Shown: positions 7,764-16,639 of the stretch, in pieces
How the letters are laid out: every line of letters begins with the position of its first letter
Numbering within the stretch: position 1 is the first letter of the stretch
Source of the DNA: Gammaproteobacteria bacterium
GTDB taxonomy: Bacteria; Pseudomonadota; Gammaproteobacteria; Steroidobacterales; Steroidobacteraceae
NCBI GenBank assembly: GCA_016874295.1
Contig: VGUH01000003.1
Coordinates: 62,001-126,000, forward strand
Reading direction: 5' to 3'
Length of the DNA: 64,000 nucleotides
Made by a program: the position numbers and the translations under genes
The notes under the pieces: model-generated
Database searches by the model: none
What the model was told of the DNA's origin: nothing
What the model saw: only the letters and a program-made list of their open reading frames with translations

Positions 7764-8513
7764 TCACTTCACGTCCTTCCAGTATTCCTTGTAGAGGAAC
7801 CACGCGAAGGCCGTGAACATGAGCAGGAACAGGATCACCCAGACACCGAGCGCTTCCCGCCTGGCCCGGTGGGGTTCGGCCACGTACTCGAGGAAGGCGA
7901 CCGTGTCGCGCACGAAGCTGTCGAAGGCGGCCTCCGGCAAGTCGCCGGGCAGGTTTCCGGGCTCAAGGCCCACCAGGTGCTGGATCTCCTTGCCGCCCTC
8001 CACGGCGATCGTCTCGAAGCGTGGGCGCTGCAGGCCCTGCAGCGGCGCAAGCACGTGCAGCATGGCTGTGCCCGGCAGCACCGCATTGTTCACGCCGGCC
8101 GGCCGCATCGGATCCTCGTAGAACGAACCCAGGAAGGTGAACACGTAGTCAGGGCCGCGGCTGCGCGTGATCAGCGAGAGGTCGGGCGGCGCGTTGCCGA
8201 ACCACGACCGGCCCTGCTCCGCCGACAGCGCGGACAGCATCGGGTCGTAGATGCGCATGCCGGTGAACATGAGGTTCGCGCGCAGCTGGTCTTCGGTCAG
8301 CGCCAGATCCTCGGCGATCTGGCTGTAACGCATGTATTGCAGCGAATGGCAGCCGAGACAGTAGTTGACGAAGTTGCGCGCGCCGCGCTGCAGCGAGGCG
8401 AGGTTGCCGACGTCGGTGTCCGCGTCCTGCAGCGGCCAGCCCGCGGTCGCCGCATTCGCCGCGGCGGTGAACGCGAGCGCGGCGGCGGCCGCGAGGCGGG
8501 CCAGGGCGTTCAC
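7764..8513 (-). CDS. petC: Cytochrome c1 of the bc1 complex
   Basis: Haem-c subunit of ubiquinol:cytochrome c oxidoreductase, 249 residues. A signal peptide covers residues 1-23, the CLGCH haem site is at 52-56, and a C-terminal membrane anchor spans about 222-242 (VWVILFLLMFTAFAWFLY) with a basic tail. The same frame remains open far upstream through petB, but that is antisense-frame coincidence: the true start is the GTG at 8513, which overlaps the petB TGA (AAGTGAACG) and begins the signal peptide. It accepts electrons from the Rieske protein and passes them to soluble cytochrome c or possibly a HiPIP. Confidence 0.93.
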   Translation of the reverse strand: MNALARLAAAAALAFTAAANAATAGWPLQDADTDVGNLASLQRGARNFVNYCLGCHSLQYMRYSQIAEDLALTEDQLRANLMFTGMRIYDPMLSALSAEQGRSWFGNAPPDLSLITRSRGPDYVFTFLGSFYEDPMRPAGVNNAVLPGTAMLHVLAPLQGLQRPRFETIAVEGGKEIQHLVGLEPGNLPGDLPEAAFDSFVRDTVAFLEYVAEPHRARREALGVWVILFLLMFTAFAWFLYKEYWKDVK

Positions 8514-9775
8514 TTCGTCACCCGCGCCGGTTCGGGCCTGGTCCGGTCGATGCGCGTGTACCAGGGCATCAGCAGGAAGAACGCGAAGTAGACGATCGTG
8601 CCGATGACGGACATCATCGTGAATGGCGCGACCGCCGGCTTCAGGCCGCAGTAGCCGAGCATGATGAAGTCCGCCGCGAAGATCATCAGCGCGGTCTTGT
8701 AGACCGGTCCGCGGTAGCGGATCGAGTTCACCGGCGCACGGTCGAGCCAGGGCACGAAGAACAGCAGCAGCACCGCCGCGAACAGCACGAGCACGCCCCA
8801 GACCTGGGTGTTCAGGAACGCCGGCACGGCGCGCAGGATCGCGTAGTACGGCGTGAAGTACCAGACCGGGGCAATGTGCTCGGGCGTGAGCAGCGGGTTG
8901 GCCGGCTCGAAGTTCGGCGCCTCGAGGAACAGTCCGCCCAGCTCCGGCGCGAAGAACACGACGCCCGCGAACAGCACCAGGAACACGCCCAGCCCGAACA
9001 CGTCCTTGACCGTGTAATAAGGATGGAACGGGATGCCGTCGAGCGGCCGCCCGTCCGGGCCCTTCGCCTTCTTGATCTCGATGCCGTCGGGGTTGTTGGA
9101 CCCCACCTCGTGCAAAGCGAGCAGGTGCGCGACGACCAGGAAGATCAGCACCAGCGGCAGCGCAACGACGTGCAGCGCGAAGAAGCGGTTGAGTGTGATG
9201 TCCGACATGAAGTAGTCGCCGCGGATCCACTCGATCAGCGCGTCGCCGATCAGCGGGAAGGTGCCGAACAGCGACACGATCACCTGCGCGCCCCAGTAGG
9301 ACATGTTGCCCCAGGGCAGCAGGTAGCCGAAGAAGGCCTCGGCCATCAGCGCGACATAGATCAGCACGCCGAGGATCCACAACAGTTCGCGGGGATTGCG
9401 GTGCGAGCCGTACAGCAGCGCGCGGAACATGTGCAGGTAGACGACGATGAAGAACGCGGAGGCGCCGGTCGAGTGCAGGTAGCGGATCAGCCAGCCCCAC
9501 TCCACGTCGCGCATGATGTATTCGACCGAGCCGAATGCCTCCTCCGCCGACGGCTTGTAGCTCATGGTCAGGAAGATGCCGGTGACGATCTGCAGCGCGA
9601 GCACGAACAGCGCCAGCGAGCCGAAGTAGTACCAGAAGTTGAAGTTCTTCGGCGCGTAGTACGCGGCGGCATGCTCCTGCCACATCTTGGTCATCGGGAA
9701 GCGAGCGTCGATCCACGCGCCGAAACGCGCGAATCGGCCCGCGCCGGGGTCGGCAGCCGCCTTCGAATCCGCCAT
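8510..9775 (-). CDS. petB: Cytochrome b of the bc1 complex
   Basis: Integral membrane subunit of 421 residues with about eight transmembrane helices and the two quinone sites. Diagnostic stretches: LRYLHSTGASAFFIVVYLHMFRALLYGS, WILGVLIYVALMAEAFFGYLLPWG, and HYIAPVWYF-like HIAPVWYFTPYYAILRAVP (PEW-loop region, here PEHIAP). The ATG at 9775 shares its A with the petA stop (TGATG). It is the middle gene of petA-petB-petC. Confidence 0.95.
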   Translation of the reverse strand: MADSKAAADPGAGRFARFGAWIDARFPMTKMWQEHAAAYYAPKNFNFWYYFGSLALFVLALQIVTGIFLTMSYKPSAEEAFGSVEYIMRDVEWGWLIRYLHSTGASAFFIVVYLHMFRALLYGSHRNPRELLWILGVLIYVALMAEAFFGYLLPWGNMSYWGAQVIVSLFGTFPLIGDALIEWIRGDYFMSDITLNRFFALHVVALPLVLIFLVVAHLLALHEVGSNNPDGIEIKKAKGPDGRPLDGIPFHPYYTVKDVFGLGVFLVLFAGVVFFAPELGGLFLEAPNFEPANPLLTPEHIAPVWYFTPYYAILRAVPAFLNTQVWGVLVLFAAVLLLFFVPWLDRAPVNSIRYRGPVYKTALMIFAADFIMLGYCGLKPAVAPFTMMSVIGTIVYFAFFLLMPWYTRIDRTRPEPARVTK

Positions 9776-10377
9776 CAGGCCTCCTTCACGGGGTCGAGGC
9801 CGATCACGATGTGGTTGTCGTCGGCGAAGCTGTAGGGCGGGATCTCCAGGTTCGTGGGCGCCGGCACGCCGGCGTATACGCGGCCCGAGAGATCGAACGT
9901 GGAGCCGTGGCAGGGGCAGAAGAACCCGCCCGGCCAGCTGGCCGTCAGCACGCCGTCCGCGCTCGCGCCCGGCGTGAAGCGGTTCTGCGGCAGGCAGCCA
10001 AGGTGGGTGCAGACGCCGAGCAGCACCAGGTACTCCGGGCGGATCGCGCGCTCGGGGTTGCGCGCGTATTCCGGCTGGCGCGAGGCATTGGACCCGGGGT
10101 CGGCGAGCAGGCTGTCGTCCGCGCCGATGCGCCCGATCATCTCGGGCGTGCGGTGCACCACGAGCACGGGCTTGCCGCGCCACTCGATCTTGAGCATTCC
10201 GCCCGGTTCGAGCTTGCTGATGTCGATCTCGACCGGCGCGCCGAGCGCCTTGGCGCGCGCGCTCGGCTTCCAGGATGCCAGGAATGGCACGGCGGCGAAT
10301 GCGACGCCCACGGCACCGGTCAGCGTCGTGGCGGCGGTCAGGAGCTGCCGCCGTCCCTTGTCGATCGTTTCGTTCAT
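9775..10377 (-). CDS. petA: Rieske iron-sulfur subunit of the bc1 complex
   Basis: Protein of 200 residues carrying the [2Fe-2S] cluster. A Tat-type N-terminus (KGRRQLLTAATTLTGAVG) forms the membrane anchor, and the Rieske box 1 CTHLGC (123-128) and box 2 CPCHGS (154-159) provide the Cys and His ligands. The final residues bind the core as in other ubiquinol-cytochrome c reductases. It is the first gene of the operon; the ATG at 10377 begins 48 bp from the divergent protease gene start. A TATAAT hexamer lies in the intergenic gap on this strand (10416-10411) but has no recognisable -35 partner. Confidence 0.95.
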   Translation of the reverse strand: MNETIDKGRRQLLTAATTLTGAVGVAFAAVPFLASWKPSARAKALGAPVEIDISKLEPGGMLKIEWRGKPVLVVHRTPEMIGRIGADDSLLADPGSNASRQPEYARNPERAIRPEYLVLLGVCTHLGCLPQNRFTPGASADGVLTASWPGGFFCPCHGSTFDLSGRVYAGVPAPTNLEIPPYSFADDNHIVIGLDPVKEA

Positions 10378-10425
10378 CGGCCGATTTTCGTTCTTGCGTG
10401 GGAGTGTCGCATTATACACGGCGAC

Positions 10426-11631
10426 ATGTCGGGCATTCCGGGCTGGCTGCGCTGGATTTCTCCCTGGATCGCGCTCGGTCTTGCGGCCGCGCTCGGCTGG
10501 ATCCTGTTGCGGCCCGCGCCGGAGCCCGTCGCGCCGATGCCGGCGCCGCCGCCCGCGGATGCGGTCCTGCCCGCCCCGGTCGCGGAACCGGCTCCCCCCG
10601 CCGCGCCGCCCCGCTTCGTGAGTTACGCGGACGCGGTGGACGCCACCGCCCCGGCGGTCGTCAATATCTTCACCGAGCGTCGGGTCGTCGTGCCGAACGT
10701 CTCGGGCCTGCCGCCGCAGTTTGCGCAGCTGTTCGGCGACGTGTGGCCCGAATATCGCGAGCGCGTCGAGCGAAGCCTCGGTTCCGGGATCATCTTCGAC
10801 GCGCACGGGCACATCGTCACGAGCTATCACGTGATCGAGCGCGCGGCGCAGATCCGCGTGCAGTTGCAGGACGGGCGCGCGGCACCCGCCACGCTGGTCG
10901 GCGTGGATCGTGACACGGACCTCGCCGTGCTGCGGATCCAGCTGGACACGCTGCCGATCATGCCGCTCGGTCGCTCGGACCGGCTGCGGGTCGGCGAGCC
11001 GGTGCTCGCGATCGGCAATCCACTCGGGCTCGGTCAGACCGTGACCCAGGGCATCGTCAGCGCGACCGGGCGCGGCCAGCTCGGTGTGACGACCTACGAG
11101 AATTTCATCCAGACCGACGCGGCGATCAACTTCGGGAATTCGGGCGGTGCACTCGTGGACGCGACCGGCAAGCTGGTCGGCCTCAACAGCGCCATTGCCG
11201 GCCGCCAGGCGGGCATCGAGGGTATCGGTTTCGCGATCCCGGTCGACCTGGTGCGCGGCGTCGTGGATGCGATCATCCGCGACGGCAAGGTGGTGCGCGG
11301 CTGGATCGGCGTGGTGCCGGCCAATATCCCCGCCGAGGCGCTCGCGCAGTCGGGCCTGCCGGAAGGGTCGGTGTTGGTCAGCCGCGTCGACCCGGGGAGC
11401 CCCGCCGAGCGCCACGGTGTCGCGCGCGGCGACGTCATCACTCAGATGGGCGGCAAACCGCTGCGCGGCGCGCAGGACCTGCGCGCACGCATTGCGATGC
11501 TGCAGCCAGGCCAGACTACGCGCCTCCGACTCTGGCGCCGTGCGCCGGTGGTGGAGGACGGCCAGGAACACGACGTCCGCGTCGAGGTGATCGAGCGCCC
11601 CCAGGAAGCAGGCGCCATGCGCTCTTCCTGA
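10426..11631 (+). CDS. degS: DegS-type periplasmic serine protease
   Basis: HtrA-family protease of 401 residues: membrane anchor (about 10-28), a Pro/Ala-rich linker (30-62), a trypsin-like domain and one PDZ domain (about 290-380). The catalytic triad is complete: H135 (TSYHVI), D165 (DTDLAVL) and S239 (GNSGGAL). One PDZ domain and an uncleaved N-terminal anchor favour DegS, which starts the sigma-E response by cutting RseA, over DegP/DegQ, which have two PDZ domains. The linker is longer than in E. coli DegS (355 aa). It ends 7 bp before the convergent murA. The 48-bp gap to petA must hold both promoters. Confidence 0.85.
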   Translation: MSGIPGWLRWISPWIALGLAAALGWILLRPAPEPVAPMPAPPPADAVLPAPVAEPAPPAAPPRFVSYADAVDATAPAVVNIFTERRVVVPNVSGLPPQFAQLFGDVWPEYRERVERSLGSGIIFDAHGHIVTSYHVIERAAQIRVQLQDGRAAPATLVGVDRDTDLAVLRIQLDTLPIMPLGRSDRLRVGEPVLAIGNPLGLGQTVTQGIVSATGRGQLGVTTYENFIQTDAAINFGNSGGALVDATGKLVGLNSAIAGRQAGIEGIGFAIPVDLVRGVVDAIIRDGKVVRGWIGVVPANIPAEALAQSGLPEGSVLVSRVDPGSPAERHGVARGDVITQMGGKPLRGAQDLRARIAMLQPGQTTRLRLWRRAPVVEDGQEHDVRVEVIERPQEAGAMRSS

Positions 11632-11638
11632 ACGCGGC

Positions 11639-12919
<1,281 letters not shown>

Positions 12920-13165
12920 TCAGCCTGCGCCGCGCCGCGCCCACTCGCCGGGCGTCGGCGTATCGAGCGACAGGGCATGGATCGGGCCGCCCACCGCGCC
13001 GCCAAGAGCGCGATAGACGAGCTGGTGGCGCGCGATCGGGCGCAGCCCCTCGAACTGCGGGGCGACCACCAGCGCGGCGAAGTGCACGCCGTCGTCGGAC
13101 GCGACGCGCACCGTCGCCCCGGGCAGCGCCGCCTCGATCCGTCGGGTGATCTGTTCCGGCAACAT
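12920..13165 (-). CDS. ibaG: BolA-family protein IbaG
   Basis: Small BolA/IbaG protein of 81 residues, typically a partner of monothiol glutaredoxins in iron-sulfur trafficking and acid response. The pattern I-x-x-x-L-P-G-A-x-V-x-V near the start and the LRPIARHQLVYRAL segment with the conserved His fit the family. The frame has another start 30 bp upstream, but the ATG at 13165 begins at MLPEQI, the usual N-terminus. In E. coli ibaG closes the mlaFEDCB operon; here nothing precedes it but an inverted repeat, so it must have its own promoter in the 13166-13308 gap. Confidence 0.88.
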   Translation of the reverse strand: MLPEQITRRIEAALPGATVRVASDDGVHFAALVVAPQFEGLRPIARHQLVYRALGGAVGGPIHALSLDTPTPGEWARRGAG

Positions 13166-13179
13166 GGCGCAGATTCTAA

Positions 13180-13257
13180 TGGTGCCGGGTCGCACTTATC
13201 GCACTTATGGCGACCGGAGCCCACATCCATAAGTGCGATAAGTGCGACCCGGCACCA
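13180..13257. repeat. Perfect 31-bp inverted repeat with 16-nt loop
   Basis: Left arm 13180-13210 and right arm 13227-13257 are exact reverse complements over 31 bp, with a 16-nt centre (13211-13226). Each arm begins with TGGTGCCGGGTCG and contains a tandem CGCACTTAT duplication. The arms are less GC-rich than the surroundings. A transcript in either direction would form a very stable hairpin. It sits in the 143-bp gap between divergent ibaG and kdsD. The structure resembles REP/MITE-like intergenic palindromes, in particular those mobilised by RAYT (Y1) transposases, but no transposase and no second copy is seen here, so the class is inferred. Confidence 0.9.
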
Positions 13258-13308
13258 CCGGAAGGCCGGTGTATGATGCGAGGCTGCACCAATTGCCGCG
13301 CGCAACCG

Positions 13309-14292
13309 ATGAATGACGCCGTCGACAGCCAGCGCCTGATCGAGATGGGGCGCGAGGCGCTCCGGATCGAGGCCCGCGCCGTCGCGGCGCTGGTCGACCG
13401 GCTGGGCGGCGATTTCGAGCAGGCCTGCCGGACGCTCCTCGCCTGCCAGGGCCGCGTCGTGGTCTCCGGCATGGGCAAGTCGGGGCACGTCGGCGGCAAG
13501 ATCGCCGCGACACTCGCGAGCACCGGCACGCCCTCCTTCTTCCTGCACCCGGCCGAGGCGAGCCACGGCGACCTCGGCATGCTCGCCAAGGGCGACGTGG
13601 TGCTCGCGATCTCCTACTCCGGGGAGACCGCGGAGCTGCTGACGATCCTGCCGCTGATCAAGCGCATGGGCGCGCCGCTGGTCGCGATGACCGGCAATCC
13701 GCAGTCGACGCTCGCGCGCGAGGCGGATGCGCACCTCGACATCAGCGTGCCGGCCGAGGCCTGCCCGCTCAATCTCGCCCCGACCGCGAGTACCACGGCG
13801 ACGCTCGCGATGGGCGACGCGCTCGCGGTCGCGCTGCTCAAGCACCGCGGCTTCACCGAGGCGGATTTCGCGCGTTCGCACCCGGGCGGCTCGCTGGGCC
13901 GGCGCCTGCTGCTGCACGTCTCAGACGTGATGCGCCGCGGCGACGAACTTCCACGCGTGCAGCCCGATACGCCGCTCACCGAGGGGCTCCTGGAGATGTC
14001 CCGCAAGCAGCTGGGCCTCACGGCGGTGGTCGACGCCGAGGACCGGGTGCTCGGCATCTTCACGGACGGAGACCTGAGGCGCGCGCTCGACCGGCGCATC
14101 GACATCCACAAGTCGCGCATGGCCGACGTCATGACGCGCAACCCGCGCTCGATCCGGGCCGGCGAGCTCGCGGCCGAGGCCGTGCTGATGATGGAAAAGC
14201 ACGCCGTCAACGGGCTGCTGGTGCTGGACGACTCGGGAAGACTCGCCGGCGCGCTGAATGTTCACGATCTGCTGCGCGCGGGGGTGATGTGA
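13309..14292 (+). CDS. kdsD: D-arabinose 5-phosphate isomerase KdsD
   Basis: Converts D-ribulose 5-phosphate to D-arabinose 5-phosphate, the first step to Kdo for lipopolysaccharide. 327 residues: a SIS sugar-isomerase domain with VVVSGMGKSGHVGGKIAATLASTGTPSFF and AISYSGETAEL, then two CBS domains (about residue 205 to the end; FTDGDLRRAL, VNGLLVLD). The frame is open further 5' but runs through the inverted repeat, so the ATG at 13309 before NDAVDSQ was chosen; it matches the usual 328-residue length. It leads a plus-strand run of seven or eight genes. The stop overlaps kdsC. Confidence 0.95.
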   Translation: MNDAVDSQRLIEMGREALRIEARAVAALVDRLGGDFEQACRTLLACQGRVVVSGMGKSGHVGGKIAATLASTGTPSFFLHPAEASHGDLGMLAKGDVVLAISYSGETAELLTILPLIKRMGAPLVAMTGNPQSTLAREADAHLDISVPAEACPLNLAPTASTTATLAMGDALAVALLKHRGFTEADFARSHPGGSLGRRLLLHVSDVMRRGDELPRVQPDTPLTEGLLEMSRKQLGLTAVVDAEDRVLGIFTDGDLRRALDRRIDIHKSRMADVMTRNPRSIRAGELAAEAVLMMEKHAVNGLLVLDDSGRLAGALNVHDLLRAGVM

Positions 14293-14777
14293 CGCCGGCC
14301 GCCGAGATCGCACTCGTGGTGCTCGACGTGGACGGGGTGCTGACCGACGGCCGGCTCTGGTACGGCGCCGATGGCGAAGACCACAAGGCGTTCAACGTCC
14401 GCGACGGCCACGGCATCAAGCAGCTGATTGCCGCCGGCGTCGGCGTCGCGGTGATTTCCGGCCGCCGCTCGCCCGCGGTGACCGCGCGCATGCGCGAGCT
14501 CGGCGTCAGTGACGTCGCCCAGGGCGTCGGCGACAAGGCACGCGCGCTCGCGGAACTCCTGAAGCGCAACGCGATCGAGGCGCGGCGCGTCGCCTGCCTG
14601 GTCGACGACACCCCGGACCTCGGCCTGATGGCCGCGGTCGGACTGCCCGCAGCCGTCGCCGACGCGCATCCCGCCGTGCTGGCCGCGGCGCAGCACGTTA
14701 CGCGCGCGCCCGGCGGGCGCGGCGCGGTGCGCGAGTTCTGCGACTGGCTGCTCGAATCGCGCGGCACACACCCGTGA
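14289..14777 (+). CDS. kdsC: Kdo 8-phosphate phosphatase KdsC
   Basis: HAD-family phosphatase of 162 residues that releases Kdo from Kdo-8-phosphate. HAD motif I reads LDVDGVLTDG, preceded by VV; motif II/III elements ISGRRSPAV and VDDTPDLGLM follow, the latter with the usual G-D replaced by V-D-D-T. No cap domain, as in other C0-type tetrameric KdsC. GTG start within the kdsD stop (GTGA) and a stop shared with the lptC GTG. Confidence 0.93.
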   Translation: MTPAAEIALVVLDVDGVLTDGRLWYGADGEDHKAFNVRDGHGIKQLIAAGVGVAVISGRRSPAVTARMRELGVSDVAQGVGDKARALAELLKRNAIEARRVACLVDDTPDLGLMAAVGLPAAVADAHPAVLAAAQHVTRAPGGRGAVREFCDWLLESRGTHP

Positions 14778-15325
14778 TCGCGCGGCTGCTCCTGCTCGCC
14801 GGCTTCGTGGCGCTGATCGCGGCGCTGGTGCAGTGGCGCGTGGTGGACCGCGAGGTGGCGGTGGACGGCGACAATGCGGACAGCCCTGGCTATTTCCTGA
14901 CCGGCGTCGACCTCCAGGAATTCGGCGCGGATGGCGAGCTGCGCATCGGGCTGCAGTCCTTCTCGGCGAACCAGGATCCGATCAGCAGCGTCGTGCGCCT
15001 GGCGGACGTCGCGGTCGACTACCACGCGCCGTCCGGTCAGACCTGGCACCTGACCTCGAACGAGGCGCGCGTTCCGCAGGGCGGCCGCACGGTCGAGTTC
15101 GAAGGCGAAGTCCTGCTCGCCGGACGCCCGGGCAGCGAGCCGGAGGTTGCCGAACTGCATACGCCGCGCCTGACGCTCGACACCCTCGGCGAGGTGGCGA
15201 ATACGCGCTCGCCGGTCGAGCTCGCGTTCGGCAACCACCGCCTGCGCGCGGTCGGCATGCACGCCGACCTGAAGACCGGCAGCCTGCGGCTGGAATCGGA
15301 CGTCAATGGCCAATTCACGCAGTAG
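14774..15325 (+). CDS. lptC: LPS export protein LptC
   Basis: Bitopic inner-membrane protein of 183 residues: one N-terminal membrane segment (about 3-20), then a periplasmic beta-jellyroll that takes LPS from LptBFG and hands it to LptA. The DSPGYFLTGVDLQEFGADGEL stretch, shown here to 20 residues, fits the family's Y-x-x-x-x-x-x-x-x-x-F-x-x-x-G pattern. GTG start overlaps kdsC; its 3' end overlaps lptA by 20 nt. Confidence 0.88.
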   Translation: MIARLLLLAGFVALIAALVQWRVVDREVAVDGDNADSPGYFLTGVDLQEFGADGELRIGLQSFSANQDPISSVVRLADVAVDYHAPSGQTWHLTSNEARVPQGGRTVEFEGEVLLAGRPGSEPEVAELHTPRLTLDTLGEVANTRSPVELAFGNHRLRAVGMHADLKTGSLRLESDVNGQFTQ

Positions 15326-15899
15326 GCGTCTTGCGGCCGCGTTGCTTGCAGCTGCCTGCGGGGTCGCAGCCGCCCAGGAGCGTGCCCAGCTGCCGATCCA
15401 GCTCACGGCCAGTTCGCTGAACTACGACTCGCAGAAAGGCGTCGTCGAATACGACGCCGTGACGATCACCCAGGGCGAGATCCGGATCAGCGCCGACCGG
15501 GCGGTCGCGACCGGCGTCGATTTCAAGGACAGCACCTGGGAGTTCCGCGGGGCAGTGCGCATATCGACGCCGGATGCGGCGCTGGCGAGTGACACCGCGA
15601 GCGTGCGCTTCGCAGGCGGCGAAGTGGCCGCCGCGACGGTCACCGGCACGCCCGCGACCTTCGAGCACCGGCGCGAGGACGAACTCGCGCAGGGCCGCGC
15701 GAACCGCATCGATTACCACCTGCAGCGCGGCACGGCCGAGCTGGACGGCGATGCTTGGCTTTCCGACGGCAAGACCGAGATGACCGGCGGTAAGCTGGTC
15801 TACAGCACCGCAAACCAGCGCGTGGAGTCGCGCGATCCGGTCACGATCACGATCCAGCCGGGCGAACAGCCGGCCGCACGCCCGGACCCGAAGCCATGA
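15306..15899 (+). CDS. lptA: LPS transport periplasmic protein LptA
   Basis: Periplasmic bridge of the Lpt machine, 197 residues. A signal peptide runs to about residue 23 (ACGVAAAQ), then the OstA-like beta-jellyroll with [19 protein letters not shown] and repeated short strands ending in [10 protein letters not shown]. The start lies 20 nt inside lptC and the stop overlaps the lptB ATG (ATGA), so the three lpt genes are translationally linked. Confidence 0.92.
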   Translation: MANSRSRRLAAALLAAACGVAAAQERAQLPIQLTASSLNYDSQKGVVEYDAVTITQGEIRISADRAVATGVDFKDSTWEFRGAVRISTPDAALASDTASVRFAGGEVAAATVTGTPATFEHRREDELAQGRANRIDYHLQRGTAELDGDAWLSDGKTEMTGGKLVYSTANQRVESRDPVTITIQPGEQPAARPDPKP

Positions 15900-16621
15900 G
15901 CGAGCTCGCGGCCACGGGGCTGGAAAAGAGCTACCGCAAGCGCAAAGTCGTCTCCTCGCTCTCGCTGTCGATCGCGAGCGGCGAGGTCGTCGGCCTGCTC
16001 GGCCCGAATGGCGCCGGCAAGACCACCGCCTTCTACATGATCGTCGGGCTGGTGCCCTGCGACGGCGGCCGCATCACGCTCGACGGCGAGGACATCACCA
16101 CGCTGCCGATGCACGCGCGCGCGCGGCGCGGGGTCGGCTACCTGCCGCAGGAGCCGTCGATCTTCCGGCGCCTCACCGTGATGGACAACATCCGGGCGAT
16201 CCTTGAAACGCGCGACGACCTCGATGACGCGGCACGCGCCGAAGCGCTCGAGAGCCTGCTCGAGGAACTGCACGTCGCGCACCTGCGCGACCATCTCGGC
16301 ATGAGCCTGTCCGGCGGCGAACGCCGCCGCGTCGAGATTGCACGCGCGCTCGCGGCGAACCCCGCCTTCATCCTGCTCGACGAGCCGTTCGCCGGCGTCG
16401 ACCCGCTTTCGGTGCACGACATCCAACGCATCGCCCGTCACCTGGCCGACCGCGGCATCGGCGTGCTGATCACCGATCATAACGTGCGGGAAACATTGGG
16501 AATCTGCGTCCGCGCCTACATCGTGAACCAGGGCACCGTCCTGGCCTCCGGAACGGCCGACGAGATCCTTGCAAATCCCGAGGTGCGCAAGGTCTACTTG
16601 GGGCAGGATTTCAGACTCTGA
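15896..16621 (+). CDS. lptB: LPS export ATPase LptB
   Basis: ABC ATPase of 241 residues that powers LPS extraction with LptF/LptG (not in this window). Walker A GPNGAGKT (36-43), Q-loop [13 protein letters not shown], signature [15 protein letters not shown], Walker [14 protein letters not shown] and H-loop [10 protein letters not shown] are all intact; the last two are typical of LptB. It precedes rpoN by 18 bp, the standard order. Confidence 0.96.
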   Translation: MSELAATGLEKSYRKRKVVSSLSLSIASGEVVGLLGPNGAGKTTAFYMIVGLVPCDGGRITLDGEDITTLPMHARARRGVGYLPQEPSIFRRLTVMDNIRAILETRDDLDDAARAEALESLLEELHVAHLRDHLGMSLSGGERRRVEIARALAANPAFILLDEPFAGVDPLSVHDIQRIARHLADRGIGVLITDHNVRETLGICVRAYIVNQGTVLASGTADEILANPEVRKVYLGQDFRL

Positions 16622-16639
16622 CGGAGCGGCACCCGCCGC

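Noticed and set aside
7764-9716. One 650-codon frame covering cytochrome c1 and part of cytochrome b, as if fused
   Set aside because: The upstream part is only the out-of-frame shadow of petB. Cytochrome b has its own complete frame ending in a GTGA overlap, and the signal peptide of cytochrome c1 starts exactly at the GTG at 8513.
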